Assembly: GCA_016858145.1 (NCBI GenBank)
Contig: JAEHOE010000069.1
Location: forward strand, 310,001 to 374,000
DNA length: 64,000 nucleotides
Direction: 5' to 3'
DNA from: Edaphochlamys debaryana
Lineage: Eukaryota; Chlorophyta; Chlorophyceae; Chlamydomonadales
Part shown: one piece after another, positions 12,649 through 23,096 of the stretch
Numbering within the stretch: the stretch's first letter is position 1
Layout of the letters: every line of letters begins with the position of its first letter
Translations under genes and position numbers: made by a program
Notes under the pieces: model-generated
Told to the model about the DNA's origin: nothing
The model's database searches: none
What the model saw: only the letters and a program-made list of their open reading frames with translations

Positions 12649-13893
12649 GCTGGGGATTCCGGGATTCGGGCACGACTGGAGGGCCTGGGTTCGGCCCTTT
12701 GGTTTTGACGGGAAACGCAGGTGCCCTTGGGTTCAGTCGCTGTGCACTTGTGTGTTTTTTTGCGTCATGTGTGCGCACCGGGGCCCCCGGCGCCGGGGCC
12801 TCGATTCGAGCGCTAGGGAGGCACGTGCTTTGCGCGCTGTGGAGAGCTCGCTCGAGCGGTGGCGGCCGGTCCGTCCGATGGACCAGCTTGCAACGATAGC
12901 CAGGCCGGGCTAAGCGTCGATGGATTTGGCAGATGGCCGTGTTGCGCGCAACCCCGAGGTTTTGGACGGATTTAGGAGGGTCAGGCGGAGTGTTTCTTGG
13001 CAGATCAGGGCGGACCAAGCGAGCGGGCAATCCGTCCGTCCCATGACAACTCTTGCGGGCGGGGCTTCCTTCCGCAGGGCGTTGTGGGAGGTGGCAGGGT
13101 TGCGGAAGCTGGCTTCGCAGGTAGTGTTTGCAGGGTGAGCTCAATGGCTTGTGGGGTTAGCGGGGACAGGGAGGTAAGGGGCTTGCGGGGATAGCTCTTG
13201 ATCAATTTTGCGCCCCGGCCGTCCTTTTGGCCGCGAGGGCAGGTGAATTTAGGTACTTATTCAGCATACATAAGCTGCAGATCCCACCGCTGTTGCATCT
13301 TGCCGTGCCTACCGGTATCCTAAGTTGGTGCAAGTGTTGCTTCTTGTGGGCCAGCAGGTGGCAGCGCCGGGGCTAGTCAGCTGCACCATCTTGCGAGTCC
13401 AAGCTGCCGTTGCATGGCTTCCAAGACTGAGTTCGCCTTGATGCCTCTGGTTCATTTGAGTTTTGGGGTGAAGGGGCTTGATGCGAACGGCACGATGAAA
13501 GGAGAAGGAGCTTGGTCGCTTTGGGGCGGCGTTGTAGTCTGTCACACTTCTTAGGCTCTCGTGTGTTTGGCAACGAGGAAACCGTAAGCAAGCAGAAAGG
13601 CTCTCATGTGTGTAGGTGTGCGCTTGAATTCCCGTATCTGTCATGGCCCTTGCGACATGGGGTAGGCTGGTCTGCGGATGTGGGTTGGACGGCGCGCGGT
13701 TTGGCATGGCTTGAACGGCAGCGGGGCAGCACTGAACAGATCAGAGGCTGACGGGCAACAGCCTGAAGCTCGGTACGGGTCGCTGGTTGGCTTGCCCCAG
13801 CCTCCGCTCGAGCGGAGCAGGGGCTACGCCTATGCGGTCACGTCGCAGGGTGGTTGAGGAAGGGGTGGGGGGCTTCGCGAGCTGCGCGTGTAA
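12649..13893 (+). other. Probable long 3' UTR of the ankyrin gene, ending near a TGTAA signal
   Basis: Less GC-rich sequence with short unconvincing frames follows the stop codon at 12646-12648. The first TGTAA I find on this strand is at 13889-13893, so a 1.2 kb 3' UTR is possible; such lengths occur in volvocine algae. This is inference from one 5-bp motif. Confidence 0.35.
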
Positions 13894-14506
13894 TACATTT
13901 TGCGTTGTTTTCCCTGTCCTGAGAAGACTTCGATCCGCCATAGCATCCTTCTGCGCGGCCAATGCCCTGCATGACGCTGGCCCTCTCCAGGCCTACGACC
14001 CTTTAACCCCTGGAGCTTCCACGCACGTGCCCGTCTGCTCCGCACACTGCTGTACAGCACACTGCTCGACGCCCAGCAGTCAGCGCTCGACCGGTACCAC
14101 CCCTCCTGCTCTCCCATCGCCCCATGGCGCCCTGGCCCATCCATTCCGTACGCGCCAAAGATGGGAGCAACATCAAGTGCGGCTCGGTCCCTTCCTCTGC
14201 ACCGCCTCTTGCCCCAGCCCAGTCCAGGACAAAGGCCCTGTCCCCTCGCCGCCTCTCGTCCATGCCAAGTCCGCCCCTGACCCTGCTTGTATCCGGGTGG
14301 TCCTCGCTAGCGCGCTATGCGCCACATCACAACGCTGACACAGGCGCCAGCCCGCATCCCCTCAGCGACGCCCAGGCTTGGCTGACCTCGTGGCCACAGC
14401 CCTCAAAGCAGCCGCACCAAGGGCCCTACAACATGCCACGGCGCCCGCAAATCTCAAGGCTCTAGTGACCCGGCCGTCTCCCAGGCTCGGGCTCCTCTGA
14501 GGGGCA
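13894..14506. other. Convergent intergenic spacer, nothing recognised
   Basis: This lies between the putative end of the plus-strand ankyrin transcript and the end of the minus-strand adenylyltransferase transcript. No protein family, RNA gene or repeat was recognised on either strand. Confidence 0.4.
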
Positions 14507-14511
14507 TTACA
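14507..14511 (-). terminator. TGTAA polyadenylation signal of the NMNAT gene
   Basis: TTACA on the plus strand is TGTAA on the minus strand, about 120 nt past the NMNAT stop codon. Its position and motif fit a green-algal poly(A) signal. Confidence 0.5.
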
Positions 14512-14632
14512 TCTGGGCCCGCCCTCGGCCCATTCAGCTCTCATGAGGCCCGACGGAGTTTTGGCGCAAGCTCAGCAACTGATGCCAGGTGGAGCCCGGG
14601 CAAGCAGCTTGTGGCTGCTCACAGTTGGGCCC

Positions 14633-17299
14633 TCAGTCGTCCCGGGGCTCCTGCGGGTCGAACAGGCCGCGCCGCCGTGCGCCGTACAAGCCCCGCTCGT
14701 AGATGTACGACAGGGCGCCCGCCGGCACCAGGTGCCGTACAGGGCGACCCGCCGCCAGCTCGGCCCGGACGCGGGACGAGCTTATGCTGTTGCCGACCCT
14801 GCGAGCGCGAGGAAAGGAAGCACGTCAGGGGGTGAGCATGAACAACGACGCCAGGAGCCGGAGGGCAGAGGCGAAGCCGCCATGGACCATGCAGGCATGT
14901 CGATGGATTGGAACGTGTGTTCCCTGTGTCTCACCTGTCGTACACCAGTACGATGCGGTCTCGGTAATCGTACAGCACAGTACCGGGCGTGTCTAGGAGG
15001 GCCTGCAGGGGTGGGGGTGGCAGGGTCTTAACACACGTCTTCCGGGGTGGTGGTGGTGGTGGTGGTGGGGGGGGGGGGGTCACATCACGCGGTCTTCCCC
15101 GGGCTGAGGTCCCGCTCTGCCTCCCCCCCAGCCAGGGAAGCGATGCCTACCGTACTGTTGCCCCCATCCTCCCCGAAGCCCCTTCATGCGACCTCAGGCC
15201 TACCACCCGTCCTGCCAGTGAACAGTCCTCGCCGTTCCCCCGCCCTCACGCACAACCCCTTATCCCTCCTTCCCCTGCCCACCAAGTCTCCAGCCCCCCC
15301 CCCCCAAACGCTCCCCCGCAGGAAGCAAGTAATTCAACCCGTCCCCGACCACTCCCGCGCCACGCACGCCCCCTCCTTTCGGCCCCCCGGTCCGTCCCCC
15401 GCCGTACATTCCCCGCCGTACAGCCGTACGTACCTGCAGGTCGCTGCCCTCACGTGCCACGCACGCCACCCCGTGGTCCCTCAGGATGACGTCAGGGTCC
15501 CGCCACACGCCCGGCACAGCCATGGACGCCAGCACGTCGGCGCCGCACAGCAGCATCGCACGCACTTCACGCTGCGGCTGCGGCTGCCCCGAGTGTGGGT
15601 GCGGCTGCGGTGGTGATGAGGGCAGTGCGGGTGCGGGTGCGGAGGTGGAGGTGGAGGGGGGAAGCGGCGGAGAGGTGGGAGGGGCTGTGCTGAGAGCGAT
15701 GCTATCCGGGCTGCTGCTGCTGCTAGTGGTGCTTGGGGCCGATGGATCCGGGCCGGATCCAGACCCGGATCTGGATCCGCCCTGAAGCCACTCGCTCAGC
15801 TCCGACTCGACCCGCCGCAGCACGGCCAGGCTGCGCGTGTAGCCCGGCTGGCGCGCCTCCCAGTCGTACACCATGACGAGATCCGGCTCCGGATCCTGGA
15901 TCGCCTGGGTCTGCGCCCGCGAATCGTGAGATCGCCACGCGGATCCAGATAATGAGGGTGTGGGATCCGCCGCCAGGCGGCACATGGCGACGCGGTCGGC
16001 GGCGGGCGCGAGGCCCGGTTTGCCGTACGAGTCCGCCACGGGGGACAGGTAGGCTCCCCACACGTCGTATCCCCTCTGGGGGAGGGCAGGAAGTAGTGGG
16101 TAGAAGGGAAGGGGGGCGGACGGGGGGCAAGGAGGGGGGCAAGGCGAGTGAGCACGGCCCATGACTAGGCGAGAGCACGAGACCAGCAGGCGTGTGTCTC
16201 GGCCCCCGCCTCCCGCCCTCTGCCCTCCCCAACCCCTTCTCTTCGGCCCTCGCCCAGCCCCATCTCCCCTCGCTCTCCCGCTTATCAGGTTCAAACACCC
16301 CATCTCCCCACCCGAATGCCCCCACACGCATCAGCTCACCCACTTCCAATTCCGCCATGCACAGGTGCAAGGTAGCCCCCCAACCTCCCCCAACCCCACC
16401 CCTCCCCTCTCCTGCCTCTCCTTACCCCCCCCCCCCAAATCTCCCCACCCGCAGCAGCTCGTCTGCCGCCAGCTCCGCCATGCGCAGGTGCATCAGGGTG
16501 GGGGGGTTGAAGCTGCCGCACGCCACCAGCACCAGCGGCTGCGGCTGCCGGGGGGGCGCGGGGGCGGCGCGGCAGCACAGCTTGTCGACCGGCAGCCGGG
16601 GGGCGGGGGCGGGGCCGGCGGAGGGCGGGGCAGAGGAGGAGGCGGAGGGGAGGGCAGAGGCGTCTGGGACGTAGAGGGGGGCAGAAGGGGGAGAGGAGGG
16701 GAGGGCGTGGACTGGGGTTGGGAAGACAGAAGGGCCCCTCGTGCAACCCACCAGGGCGCTCTGCACCATGTACCGAACGCGGCGAGCCCCTATCGGTGCC
16801 CCAGGGCAGGGGCACGCGTCTTGCCCCTTCCCCCTGTGCTCCTCCCCCCTGCTCCCTGGCTGGCGTGGCTGCATGCTACGGCAAGCAGCAGCCAGCAACC
16901 CCATCCCGCCCCCACCTCCTCATGGCTATTGCTTGCCGTTGCAAGCAGCCAGATACGAAATTGGCTTCGGAAGGGTTCACCCAATACCGCCGGGCCCGCC
17001 CCTGGCCATTCCCCCCCACTCCCGCTCCCCCACCCAGGGCACCCCGAGCCCGCGTTCCCGTGCACATTCTCCCCCGCCCCCCTTACCCCGATTCTCTCAA
17101 CCCCTTCCGTCCCCACGACCCTACCCCCTGGTGCCCGCTGCTGCGAGGGGGGCGCCTCGGCCGCCGCCGCGGAGGGCCAGGCGCACGCCCCGCCCGCGGC
17201 CAGCGCGGCTGCCGCAGCCGAGGCAGCCGCGGCTAGGGTCGCGGTGCGGCCACCGCCTCGCAGCCCGCGCAGCGCTCCTGCTAGTAATGAAGAGGTCAT
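14633..17299 (-). CDS. NMNAT: Nicotinamide/nicotinate mononucleotide adenylyltransferase
   Basis: Catalyses ATP + NMN (or NaMN) to NAD (or NaAD) + PPi, the last common step of NAD synthesis and salvage. Five exons join in frame: 17125-17299, 16449-16663, 15434-16075, 14935-15002 and 14633-14798. Exon 2 carries the nucleotidyltransferase signature GSFNPPTLMHLRM, with the phosphate-binding GSFxPxTxxH-type motif. Exon 3 has RGYDVWGAYLSPVADSYGK, DRVAMCRLA, VMVYDWEARQPGYTRSL and MLLCGADVLASMAVPGVW, typical of eukaryotic NMNATs. Exon 5 holds ISSSRVRAELAAGRPV and the end VPAGALSYIYERGLYG. Two oddities: a hydrophobic Ala-rich segment 25-45 residues after ATG 17299 (possible targeting or membrane segment), and a ~70-residue Ser/Pro insert in exon 3 between WLQGGSRSGSGSG and REVRAML. 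A start further upstream would need a non-ATG codon. Confidence 0.88.
16312..16372 (-). repeat. Degenerate copy of the NMNAT exon 2 end inside intron 2
   Basis: On the minus strand this intronic stretch reads MHLCMAELEVGELMRVG, clearly related to MHLRMAELAADELLRVG at the end of exon 2 about 100 bp upstream. The duplicate includes the splice donor-like GTG but has diverged and appears untranslated. Confidence 0.6.
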
Positions 17300-17431
17300 C
17301 GCGGACCTGGGCCGCGAGCGTTGTAGCGGCCTGCTAAACGGTATTTGCAATTCCGTGCAATTGGTCTCGATAAGTAGGTCGGTAAAGAGGTTGAGGGCAT
17401 TTATAGCTTCTGTGGAGCTATTGGTGCTGCG

Positions 17432-18091
17432 GGGTGTGTTGCGGTGATCGGTGTAAGTTTGAAGCGGCTATATGAGCGGCATGCCGATGAGTCGGCACAC
17501 GCGCCTTCGGCGGGATGGGACTCCGAAGTAAGCTAGATCGCTTACGCCGCCAGCACGGCGTGAGGGGCGGGCGCGTGCGAAAAGGGGGGGCCGGTGAGGG
17601 GTTTGGGGGGGGGGAGAAGAGGGGGCTGCATGGGCATTTGAGGCCCATGTCCGGCTGTAGCGCTATACACAGCAGAGGGCTGGACCTGGCGCTACCTCAT
17701 TCCCACAGAGCGCAGGCGAAAGCGCGCCCGCTTGCACAGGGGCCCGCCCGATCCCGCCCCCGCACATGTGCAGGCAAGGGCCACTGACAGCGGGGCCCGT
17801 CCCTGTCTGCAGGCGTGCGTCGTCTTGAAGCGGGCGAGGCGGGGGACCACGGACCAGGGCGCGGGGCCGGCTGCCGCCAGAGACTTGCACATGCTGTACG
17901 GCGTGTACGGCAGGCTCGTAACGGTCACCAATTACCGTTGCACAAGGAGGGGTCCATGCATCCTCAAAGCCCTAGTTGTCATCGTCCGTTCGTCAAGCGA
18001 GCAGGCAACCTTGCAGCAACCATGGTGTAGTTGGTTATCACATCTGTCTAACATCGCACTGCCAAGAGCATGTTGGGACACAGAAGGTCTC
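17432..18091. repeat. 660 bp direct repeat, copy 1 (ends in truncated tRNA-Val)
   Basis: Nearly identical to 20964-21622, 3.5 kb downstream in the same orientation; I see only a few substitutions and a 1-bp indel. It starts with GGGTGTGTTGCGGTGATCGG, about 130 bp upstream of the NMNAT start. It ends within the T-arm region of a tRNA-Val sequence, after which the two copies diverge abruptly. No conserved reading frame explains it. Confidence 0.9.
18016..18091 (+). pseudogene. Truncated tRNA-Val copy
   Basis: Identical to the first ~76 nt of the intron-containing tRNA-Val at 21547-21645: acceptor 5' strand, D arm, anticodon arm and intron. After GGTCTC it runs into unrelated sequence, so the T arm and 3' acceptor strand are missing. 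It cannot fold as a tRNA. Confidence 0.8.
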
Positions 18092-18450
18092 TGCAGGAGG
18101 CATCTCACAGCCCGATCTGCGCACGTGCGGGGACACCGAGGGCATGGCCAGCAACGGCAGGGCCACCTGGGCTGCCTGACGACCATCTCTGTCCACCCTC
18201 GCTCGGGGGCCCTCCATGGATGCATGAGAGAGACAAAGATGTATGCATGCATCGATTGCATCTAGGTTCGGATCAAACTACGCCTCGTCATCACCACTCA
18301 GGGGCGCTGCGGTGTGCGGTCCAGGGCAGGGGGCATGCAGCATGCCCCCGACGCGGCAGCCGCGCTTTCATACGTGGCTGGTGACACCCCGGCCCTGGGA
18401 GCCCGGTTTCTTCCAAAGCGCTCACCTCCACGTCCTCCAGCCGGCAGCCG

Positions 18451-18570
18451 TCAAGGGCCGGCGGTGGCGATGTCTGGCCGGCGGATGGCTGGGCGGTAGC
18501 CTCGGTTGCAGAGTGCCTGCACAGTGCGCACCCCGTCCAGCAAGGCCTGCTGGCGGCTCTCATCACTCGC
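18451..18570 (-). pseudogene. Possible terminal exon or gene fragment, unrecognised
   Basis: After an acceptor-like CTCTACAG, a 39-codon frame begins ASDESRQQALLDGVRTVQAL and runs to a TGA. It looks protein-like, but no partner exon was found upstream and I do not recognise the family. The surrounding stretch 18092-19312 holds nothing else I can support. Chance coding potential cannot be excluded. Confidence 0.2.
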
Positions 18571-19312
18571 CTGTAGAGCGAGAGATGTTACAGGTGTTGA
18601 CCCAACCCGCACGCTCCGTTTGGGCCAGAGTCGGGACGCACCATCCAAGGACTCAAGGTCGACCAGCTTTCCTCTGTGAGACGCCCAAGGACACGAGGGC
18701 ACTGCGTCCAGAAGACCCCATGTCACTACCTTTAGAAGAGGGATTTGAAGGAAGGAAAGGCTCTATCTGGCTAACTCACGCGGTTCAACCCCCCTGCGGA
18801 TGTCGAGCCGCCTTCCCCCTGACTCGGCGTGGTTGTGGTGCTTATGATGATCTCATGTGGCTAGCCCTCTCGGGCTGAGACTGTCGCTGTATGGGTTGGA
18901 GTAGGTGGCTGCCTCGGTGTTGGACATTCCCTTAGGGTACGCCTGGGGTCGGGGGAAGTTGACTCTCTCCCCCTTGTGCGGGGCCGGCAGCTTGCTGCCC
19001 GCTGGCCGCAACCCTGTAATGCGTCATTCCTAACTCAGTACGTCGAGCCTACCCCCACCTCGTCCCCGTTTCCCATCCCCCCCTTGCATCGTGTGCTTGA
19101 ATGACGCGAATGTAACTACCTGACGGCGCAGCTGAGCCTGGCCCCACGGCAGCGGCTGGGTGCATTGGGGGGCCGGGGGGCTGGGGGTCCCGTGGGCGGA
19201 AGCTGAGGATGGCCACCTGGTGCGAGGTGCATGCATGGGGCATGGGGGCTCTTTTGGCTTTTTAGCGAGTGCATGCTAAGTTGCACTAACGGCCGACAGT
19301 GCTGGAGGAGAA

Positions 19313-19505
19313 AAACCACTGAGCTGCGCAGCAGTCCGGGCTTGCCCCCCTTTTTTTGGAAGTGGGACTTTGGGGTGAGCATGGCCGGAGGGTCGCCGGT
19401 GGGTCGCAGGCGGAGCAGGGGGCCGCGGGGGGAGGGGGGCCGCGTGGCACGCGCGGCACTGCACGTGCACCCCGCCGCGCTGCACCACGCGACGACGCGC
19501 ATCAC
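19313..19505. repeat. ~190 bp imperfect direct repeat, copy 1
   Basis: Starts AAACCACTGAGCTGCGCAGC and shares a long match, with small indels, with 19854-20060. Both copies contain a T-run after GGGCTTGCCCCCC and a GC-rich CGCGTGGC segment. Downstream, TCACGCAAGCGCAAGAGAG (near 19530) also recurs near 20450, and ACCCAACCCGCACGCTCCG occurs near 18600 and 20412, so a dispersed repeat family is likely. Confidence 0.75.
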
Positions 19506-19853
19506 TCCCTTGAGATCAGAGTTGACGTCACGCAAGCGCAAGAGAGAGTGACCCCGAAGATAGGAGGGTTCTGTGAGCGCAGGACACGTGTCACCGCAGA
19601 CCCCCTCGCACCCTTATCACCCCTTGCTTGTGCACAACTTCCGGGCGGATGGGTTCAGCGCATGGGCGGCCGGGGCTGGAGGGTGCGTGGAGGGCAAGGG
19701 CAGACACTGCCCTGATCTCGAAGATCGGGGTAGAGTTGGATCAGCTGTGGGAGGGGCCGCCGGGCGGTGGCAAGGTCCAATGTGTCTTCAGGTGTCCTGT
19801 GCAGGCCGGCGTTGCTTCTGCTGAGAGAGTGCAGAGAGAGCAGTTATATGCAG

Positions 19854-20060
19854 AAACCACTGAGCTGCGCAGCAGTCCGGGCTTGCCCCCCTTTTTTTTG
19901 GGAGAGGGACTAGGTTGGGTGTGCATGGCCGGTGGGTCGCCGGTGGGTCTCGGGCGGCGCAGGGCGCTGCGGGGGGAGGGAGGCCGCGTCGCCGCGTGGC
20001 CGCGCACGGCACGTGCACCCCGCCGCGCCAGGCCGCGCTGCACAGCAACGCGCGACGAGG
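19854..20060. repeat. ~190 bp imperfect direct repeat, copy 2
   Basis: Second copy of the 19313-19505 repeat, same orientation, about 540 bp downstream. The copies differ by several substitutions and short indels, so this duplication is older than the 660 bp one. No open frame is conserved convincingly between them. Confidence 0.75.
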
Positions 20061-20308
20061 CGCATAATGTAGGCGACACGCAGAATGCAGCATGCGTGGC
20101 ACGCGCGGCTAGTCGCAGGCGCTCTAGCGTGCCTCGGGAACCCGCCGCAAACGCAGCAAACGGATCGGCCGCGCCCCACGCCAGGGCTTTCGCGGCCCCT
20201 GCCTACTGCAGCTTGGTTCAGACGGCATTCTGCTTCTACCCTGGGGCACTGCCTGGCGGCGGGGGCGCGTCCGCGCGTCAGCGACGCTAGACCTTCCTCT
20301 GATCTTAC

Positions 20309-20342
20309 TTCTCCGTAGTAGAGATAGTCACCGTACTTGTCT
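20309..20342 (-). pseudogene. Small exon-like fragment (KYGDYLYYGE)
   Basis: A 34-nt segment encodes DKYGDYLYYGE between a good acceptor (CTGCAG) and a good donor (GTAAGA) on the minus strand. It lies downstream of the broken reading frame at 20468-20908 and may be its next exon. Family not recognised. Confidence 0.3.
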
Positions 20343-20467
20343 CTGCAGTTGTGGCAAGGAGCACGATGGGGCACACACGGAAGTGCTACATTTACAGTTA
20401 CATACGCGATGACCCAACCCGCACGCTCCGCTAGGGCCAGAGTTGAGGTCACGCAAGCGCAAGAGAG

Positions 20468-20908
20468 CTACCCCGTAGGGCCGAAGTCAAACTGCTTCCA
20501 CGCACCAGCCTCCAGAAACTCGATCTGCACACCCTTGCGCCACCAGGGTGTGAGCCCTCGCGCCACCAGCCCGTCAAACAGCTCCTGCCGATCCCTGCGC
20601 AGGCGGCAGCCTAGCACAGTGAGGTAGGGGGCCACCACCACTCCGCACCACCTCCGAACAGCCTGAGCCTTCCAAAGGAACAGCTGGTGCTGGCGGGGGC
20701 TGACCTGCACCACCACATTTTACTTGGATCGGCCCCGGCCCTGCCAGCACCGTACGAAACCCGCACCTTCCCGCCCGCTGGTGGACACACCCGCCCCCAG
20801 CGCCGAGTACTCGCCCTTCTTCAGCTCCTCCACCACCTTGCCCAACATTTGCTTCAGCACCAGAAAGCCGGAGTCCACCACCGTGCACAGCGCCACGAGG
20901 GGGCACAT
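20468..20908 (-). pseudogene. Broken unrecognised coding region with one in-frame stop
   Basis: One minus-strand frame is protein-like throughout. It contains VALCTVVDSGFLVLKQMLGK and GEYSALGAGVSTSGREG, then a TAA at about 20717-20719. It then continues in the same frame with QHQLFLWKAQAVRRWCG, PYLTVLGCRLRRDRQELFDG and ARGLTPWWRKGVQIEFLEAG, ending KQFDFGPTG and TAG. Composition on both sides of the TAA suggests one former exon. I recall similar Trp-rich segments in volvocine proteins but cannot name a family, so no function is assigned. A sequencing error at the TAA is possible. Confidence 0.45.
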
Positions 20909-20963
20909 ACGGTACAGCCGTCATGGCGTGCCTGCGGCCCCAAGCGGCCCACTGTACGGTGCA

Positions 20964-21622
20964 GGGTGTGTTGCGGTGATCGGTGTAAGTTTGAAGCGGC
21001 TATATGAGCGGCATGCCGATGAGTCGGCACACGCGCCTTCGGCGGGATGGGACTCGAAGTAAGCTAGATCGCTTACGCCGCCAGCACGGCGTGGGGGGCG
21101 GGCGCGTGCGAAAAGGGGGGGCCGGTGAGGGGTTTGGGGGGGGGGAGAAGAGGGGGCTGCATGGGCATTTGAGGCCCATGTCCGGCTGTAGCGCTATACA
21201 CAGCAGAGGGCTGGACCTGGCGCTACCTCATTCCCACAGAGCGCAGGCGAAAGCGCGCCCGCTTGCACAGGGGCCCGCCCGATCCCGCCCCCGCACATGT
21301 GCAGGCAAGGGCCACTGACAGCGGGGCCCGTCCCTGTCTGCAGGCGTGCGTCGTCTTGAAGCGGGCGAGGCGGGGGACCACGGACCAGGGCGCGGGGCCG
21401 GCTGCCGCCAGAGACTTGCACATGCTGTACGGCGTGTACGGCAGGCTCGTAACGGTCACCAATTACCGTTGCACAAGGAGGGCTCCATGCATCCTCAAAG
21501 CCCTAGTTGTCATCGTCCGTTCCTCAAGCGAGCAGGCAACCTTGCAGCAACCATGGTGTAGTTGGTTATCACATCTGTCTAACATCGCACTGCCAAGAGC
21601 ATGTTGGGACACAGAAGGTCTC
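20964..21622. repeat. 660 bp direct repeat, copy 2 (runs into intact tRNA-Val)
   Basis: Near-identical partner of 17432-18091. Here the repeat continues smoothly into a complete tRNA-Val, so this is probably the source copy and the other the derivative. Confidence 0.9.
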
Positions 21623-21645
21623 CGGTTCGATCCCGGATGGGTGCA
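21547..21645 (+). tRNA. tRNA-Val (anticodon AAC) with a 25-nt intron
   Basis: The cloverleaf is visible. Acceptor GCAACCA pairs with TGGGTGC with one A-G mismatch at the fourth pair; discriminator A is at 21645. The D arm includes TAGTTGGTTA. Anticodon stem TCTGT pairs perfectly with ACAGA. The loop is CT-AAC-A, with the anticodon at 21581-21583. A 25-nt intron, 21585-21609, sits after position 37, the canonical nuclear tRNA intron site. The T arm is TCCGG-TTCGATC-CCGGA. A TTTTT run follows within a few bases, fitting RNA polymerase III termination. The 660 bp repeat ends inside it. Confidence 0.85.
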
Positions 21646-21650
21646 GCTTT

Positions 21651-23085
21651 TTATAACTAGCCGTTGCATCCTAGTAGAGATGAAGGGCATGTGCCACTGA
21701 GGACACGCAGCCCAGCGGGACAGGCGCGCGATCCTGAGAAGAGCATCTCACGCGCAAGATATTTGCTCTCTCTCTTGCTGTTGGGTTGCCCCTATCCCGG
21801 CGGAGTCGGTAGGGGCGGAAGCTCATGCAGTCGCATCAAAGCGGTCCCAAGTTACAATAAAGTGGCAAAAGAGCACGTGGACAGGGAGGTTGGCTTGCCC
21901 GGGGCTCAAGCCGCCGGCATAGGCGGTCCGGAAGCGCGCGACTTGTGCTGCAATGCTGCTGTCGTAAAGCTTGCTACAGTGTCGCGTCTACTGTCGAGGC
22001 GTGCGAGCGCAGCGGGGTGTGTGTCGGGATTTTACATCAGCGGTGGTCGCCATAACGCGCTGATTGCGCAAAGCTCCACCCCAACATGGTCGCAAACATG
22101 ATGAGCGCTCACGACACTACTCCGTTGGGTAGTTGCGACACTTTCGCGCAGGCGTGTCAGTCGGCATGTGTTTGGGGCCCGGAGCCATCCTCCACCCCCT
22201 GGCCGCCGCGCGCGCATGATGACCATAGTGGACTGGCACGCTTCACGGCTGGGGGCTTCTTCAAGCGGCTCAGGAAAGTGCTATTCGCGCCTGTATCCCA
22301 TAGGCCCTGCATCAGTCTGCTAGCGGTAACCGGCGCAGCTCTACGTCATCGGCAGCAACAGCATGCCGATTACTCTAGCATAGCCGCTATCAGCCGCATC
22401 ACCGACTACATCTTCTGCGCGTACCGCTCCGTGTAGTGCTAAATGGCCTTGTTGCTTGTGTACTGCGCGGGGGCTATGCCCGCCACCCCCTGGCCCCCCA
22501 AAGCTTTACCGAGCAGGCAGAGCTGAACTGGATAGCGGTCGTGGCCTCAGCAGCGCACTCAGCGCTCCGCCCTCCGCCCCCCCTCCCGCCGTTCCGCCTC
22601 CTCAGGCCCCCCCCTACCTGGCCATCCCCCTTGCCGCCCCGCTGCCGCAGGGTATCTGCAGCCCATGCTCTTAGCGCCTGAGCCCATGGCTCGACCCAAC
22701 GCCGACTGCCCCCCGTTCACGTCATGGCGGGGGGGGGCCACGCGCCAGGGCGAGCGGCCGGACCAGCTCGGGGGACTGAGGCTGACGCGGGGCATGCTGG
22801 CGACGCTGCCACCCGACCTCGCCACCACCGCTGCTGGTGAATGGGCTGGCCATGAGGGCTGGAGCTGAAGTCTGCGGGGGCAGTTGGTGGGAGCTGCGAA
22901 TATGCAGTTGGGGCTACAAGCGGATACCGATACTAGGCGTGCTCTGTGCAACTCAGCTGGTGGCTAGCTTGCCGGCTCAAACCATCCGCCGCCCAAAACA
23001 CCAAAGCTCGGACGCAGGCTCTGACTAGAATATTGAGCCTAAGCTGCCCTTCCGTGCTCGCCTCCCCGCCCCCTTCCCTCCCCCG
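21651..23085. other. Intergenic stretch, nothing recognised
   Basis: Between the tRNA-Val and the first exon of the plus-strand NLR remnant. Short frames occur on both strands, but I see no family motif, RNA gene or clear repeat. Part of 22450-22860 is GC-rich and could hold lost 5' exons of the NLR remnant; this is not supported by any motif. Confidence 0.35.
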
Positions 23086-23096
23086 CACCCTCACAG

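Noticed and set aside
17515..18265. Conserved frames shared by the two 660 bp repeat copies
   Set aside because: Conservation simply reflects near-identical DNA; the frames have no protein-like pattern and run through a tRNA gene.
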